This document shows positions 61,830-64,000 of a stretch of 64,000 bases of DNA, one piece after another; the stretch's first letter is position 1, and each line of letters starts with the position of its first letter. The position numbers were made by a program, and so were the translations under genes. The notes beneath the pieces are model-generated. The model saw only the letters and a list, made by a program, of their open reading frames with translations, was not told where the DNA came from and did not search any database. The stretch is from Bacteroides sp. (lineage in GTDB: Bacteria; Bacteroidota; Bacteroidia; Bacteroidales; Bacteroidaceae), in the NCBI RefSeq assembly GCF_030151085.1, contig NZ_JASLER010000035.1, positions 1-64,000 on the forward strand. The letters are read 5' to 3'.

Positions 61830-64000
61830 ATTCAAGGTTGATGCTCAAGCCCAAACCTCTCAACTCATGCAGCAATACGTTCAGTGACTCTGGAATACCC
61901 GGAGTAGGCATCGGTTCACCCTTCACGATCGCTTCGTAAGCCTTAGAACGTCCAACAACATCATCGGACTTAATAGTCAAAATTTCCTGCAAAATGTGTG
62001 CGGCACCGAAAGCTTCGAGTGCCCAAACTTCCATTTCTCCAAAACGCTGACCACCGAATTGTGCTTTACCACCTAACGGCTGTTGTGTAATAAGTGAGTA
62101 CGGACCGATAGAACGTGCATGCATCTTGTCTTCAACCATGTGGCCGAGTTTCAACATATATGTCACACCTACCGTAGCCTGTTGCTCAAATGCATCACCG
62201 GTACCTCCATCATACAATGTAGTCTTACCATAGCGAGGCAAGCCAGCCTTATCAGTCCATTCATTCAAATCATCCAAAGATGCACCGTCAAAGATAGGAG
62301 TAGCAAACTTCACACCTATACTCTTTCCGGCACGACCCAGAACAGCTTCAAAAATCTGACCGATATTCATACGAGAAGGCACACCCAATGGATTCAATAC
62401 GATATCTACCGGAGTACCATCTGCAAGGAACGGCATATCTTCCTGACGAACTACACGAGAAACAATACCCTTGTTACCGTGACGACCTGCCATCTTATCA
62501 CCTACACCGATTTTACGTTTCTTGGCAATATAAACTTTAGCCATCTGGATGATACCTGCGGGAAGTTCATCACCGATAGTGATAGCAAACTTCTTACGTT
62601 TCAGTTCTGCATCAAGCTCTTTATATTTCTTAATGAAATTCATTACCAATGCACGAATCAAGTCATTGGTATGTTCATCTTTCGTCCAGTTACTTAACTG
62701 AATAGCTGTGAAATCCAAATCACTGAAATCAGAAGCAGAGAATCTGGCACCTTTCGAAATAACGTCAGCACCCATATAATCTTTCACACCTTCTGATGTA
62801 TAATTTTCAGTAAGCTTCAACAACTTATTTATCAAGATTTTCTTCAGTTCGCCTACCTTTGCGTCAAATTCATCGTCAATCTTCGGAAGCAAAGCCTTGT
62901 CTGCTAACTTAGAGCTACGAGTTTTGATGACACGAGAGAATAAACGTTTACCGATAATTACACCCTTCAAAGATGGAGAAGCTTTCAAAGAAGCATCCTT
63001 TACATCACCCGCTTTATCGCCAAAGATAGCACGAAGCAATTTTTCTTCGGGAGAAGGATCCGACTCACCTTTCGGAGTAATCTTACCAATCAAGATATCA
63101 CCCGGTTCAATACGGGCACCTATACGCACAATACCATTCTCATCCAAGTCCTTGGTAGCTTCTTCGCTTACGTTCGGAATATCGGAAGTCAACTCTTCCA
63201 TACCACGCTTCGTTTCACGAACTTCCAAAGAATACTCTTCAACATGTATGGAAGTCAAAAGGTCTTCACGAACCACACGTTCGTTCAACACAATGGCATC
63301 CTCATAGTTGTATCCTTTCCAAGGCATGTATGCAACCAACAGATTCTTACCCAATGCCAATTCTCCATCTTCGGTAGAATAGCCTTCTGTCAATATCTGA
63401 CCTGCTGTTACACGCTGACCCTTTTCACAAATCGGACGAAGGTCAATTGTCATATTCTGGTTGGTACGGCGCCATTTAGGAATCACATATTCTTTCAAAG
63501 CAGGCTCAAAGCTTACAAACTCCTCATCCGCGGTACGATCATACAATATACGAATTGTTGTAGCATCTACAAAATCAATCACACCATCACCCTCAGCAGT
63601 AATCTGCGTACGAGAATCACGTGCTAATTGACGTTCAATACCTGTACCGACAATCGGAGCTTCACTTCTCAACAAAGGAACTGCTTGGCGCATCATGTTT
63701 GATCCCATCAATGCACGGTTAGCATCGTCATGTTCCAAGAACGGAATCAAAGAAGCTGCAATAGAAGCAATCTGCTGAGGAGATACGTCCATCAGTTCTA
63801 CTTCTTCCGGAGCAACTACCGGATAATCGGCATCCTGGCGTGATTTTACTTTATCGCGAACAAAAGTACCATCATCATTCAAAGGAGCATTACCCTGAGC
63901 AATGATCTTTTCTTCTTCTTCTTCGGCAGTCAGATATACTAAACCAGCATTAGAAAGATCCACCTTGCTATTGCTAACCTTACGGTATGGTGTCTCAATA
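61828..64000 (-). CDS. rpoB: RNA polymerase beta subunit, 3' part
   Basis: The reading frame is open to the window edge, where the residues ETPYRKV (typical of RpoB) precede the first in-window candidate start (GTG at 63963). The true start is therefore outside and only the C-terminal ~720 residues are present. Visible blocks are GYNYEDAIVLNERVVRE, KMAGRHGNKGIVSRV, MKLGHMVEDKMHARSIGPYS and GGQRFGEMEVWALEAFGAAH. It forms the core active centre with beta' and is the rifampicin target, though the classical resistance region lies upstream of the window. Confidence 0.97.
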   Translation of the reverse strand, partial: IETPYRKVSNSKVDLSNAGLVYLTAEEEEEKIIAQGNAPLNDDGTFVRDKVKSRQDADYPVVAPEEVELMDVSPQQIASIAASLIPFLEHDDANRALMGSNMMRQAVPLLRSEAPIVGTGIERQLARDSRTQITAEGDGVIDFVDATTIRILYDRTADEEFVSFEPALKEYVIPKWRRTNQNMTIDLRPICEKGQRVTAGQILTEGYSTEDGELALGKNLLVAYMPWKGYNYEDAIVLNERVVREDLLTSIHVEEYSLEVRETKRGMEELTSDIPNVSEEATKDLDENGIVRIGARIEPGDILIGKITPKGESDPSPEEKLLRAIFGDKAGDVKDASLKASPSLKGVIIGKRLFSRVIKTRSSKLADKALLPKIDDEFDAKVGELKKILINKLLKLTENYTSEGVKDYMGADVISKGARFSASDFSDLDFTAIQLSNWTKDEHTNDLIRALVMNFIKKYKELDAELKRKKFAITIGDELPAGIIQMAKVYIAKKRKIGVGDKMAGRHGNKGIVSRVVRQEDMPFLADGTPVDIVLNPLGVPSRMNIGQIFEAVLGRAGKSIGVKFATPIFDGASLDDLNEWTDKAGLPRYGKTTLYDGGTGDAFEQQATVGVTYMLKLGHMVEDKMHARSIGPYSLITQQPLGGKAQFGGQRFGEMEVWALEAFGAAHILQEILTIKSDDVVGRSKAYEAIVKGEPMPTPGIPESLNVLLHELRGLGLSINLE

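Noticed and set aside
63961..63963. GTG as start of rpoB
   Set aside because: The upstream residues ETPYRKV belong to RpoB and the frame reaches the window edge.

Overview
The window looks like a chromosome segment from Bacteroides or a close relative in the Bacteroidales. Gene starts are mostly preceded by the Bacteroidetes sigma-ABfr motif (TAnnTTTG at -7, TTG or TTTG about 19 nt upstream) and only occasionally by a Shine-Dalgarno sequence. It carries a fimbrillin-like surface protein, the Bacteroidetes long-form urocanate hydratase, and ribosomal proteins in an order typical of the group. The species cannot be fixed from the sequence alone.

Layout. 1-2846: the 3' part of a fimbrillin-like surface protein gene and a secreted SGNH hydrolase. 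2941-9750: a tripartite RND efflux operon (adaptor, pump, outer-membrane channel) on the minus strand, with a divergent AraC-type regulator. 9751-13715: an accessory patch. It holds a structured array of 22-nt units behind a promoter-like box, a nested palindrome with perfect 59-bp arms, a decayed N-terminal fragment of a gene, and the intact parent gene, which encodes a TIR/DUF4062-like N-terminal domain plus a long array of 42-residue TPRs. 13941-17287: an EamA/DMT transporter and a GH20 hexosaminidase lipoprotein. 17321-21099: an O-acyltransferase (MBOAT) with two SGNH proteins, probably a polymer O-acetylation unit. 21223-27797: a second RND operon (TetR, TolC, adaptor, pump, PII-like protein) with a clear operator and terminator. 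27957-34262: a complete histidine-degradation operon (hutU, ftcD, hutI, fchA, hutH). 34418-38543: three hypothetical envelope proteins, a membrane-anchored MutS-like ATPase, and a second array of 22-nt units. 38682-56809: the merged str, S10, spc and alpha ribosomal operons on the minus strand, rpsL to rplQ, including fusA, secY, map, infA and rpoA. 56927-64000: a DUF3467 gene, rpoC and the 3' part of rpoB.

How the parts relate. The right 26 kb is core gene-expression machinery. The centre is catabolism and envelope export: His is converted to Glu plus methenyl-THF, two drug or toxin efflux pumps have different regulators, and envelope polymers are modified. The unusual material is the 9.8-13.7 kb patch. 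There a probable sensor/effector gene with recombinogenic repeats lies against a truncated copy of itself and a large palindrome. Two unrelated-sequence arrays (9837-9894 and 35212-35343) share an exact 22-nt period, with a small dyad visible in most units.
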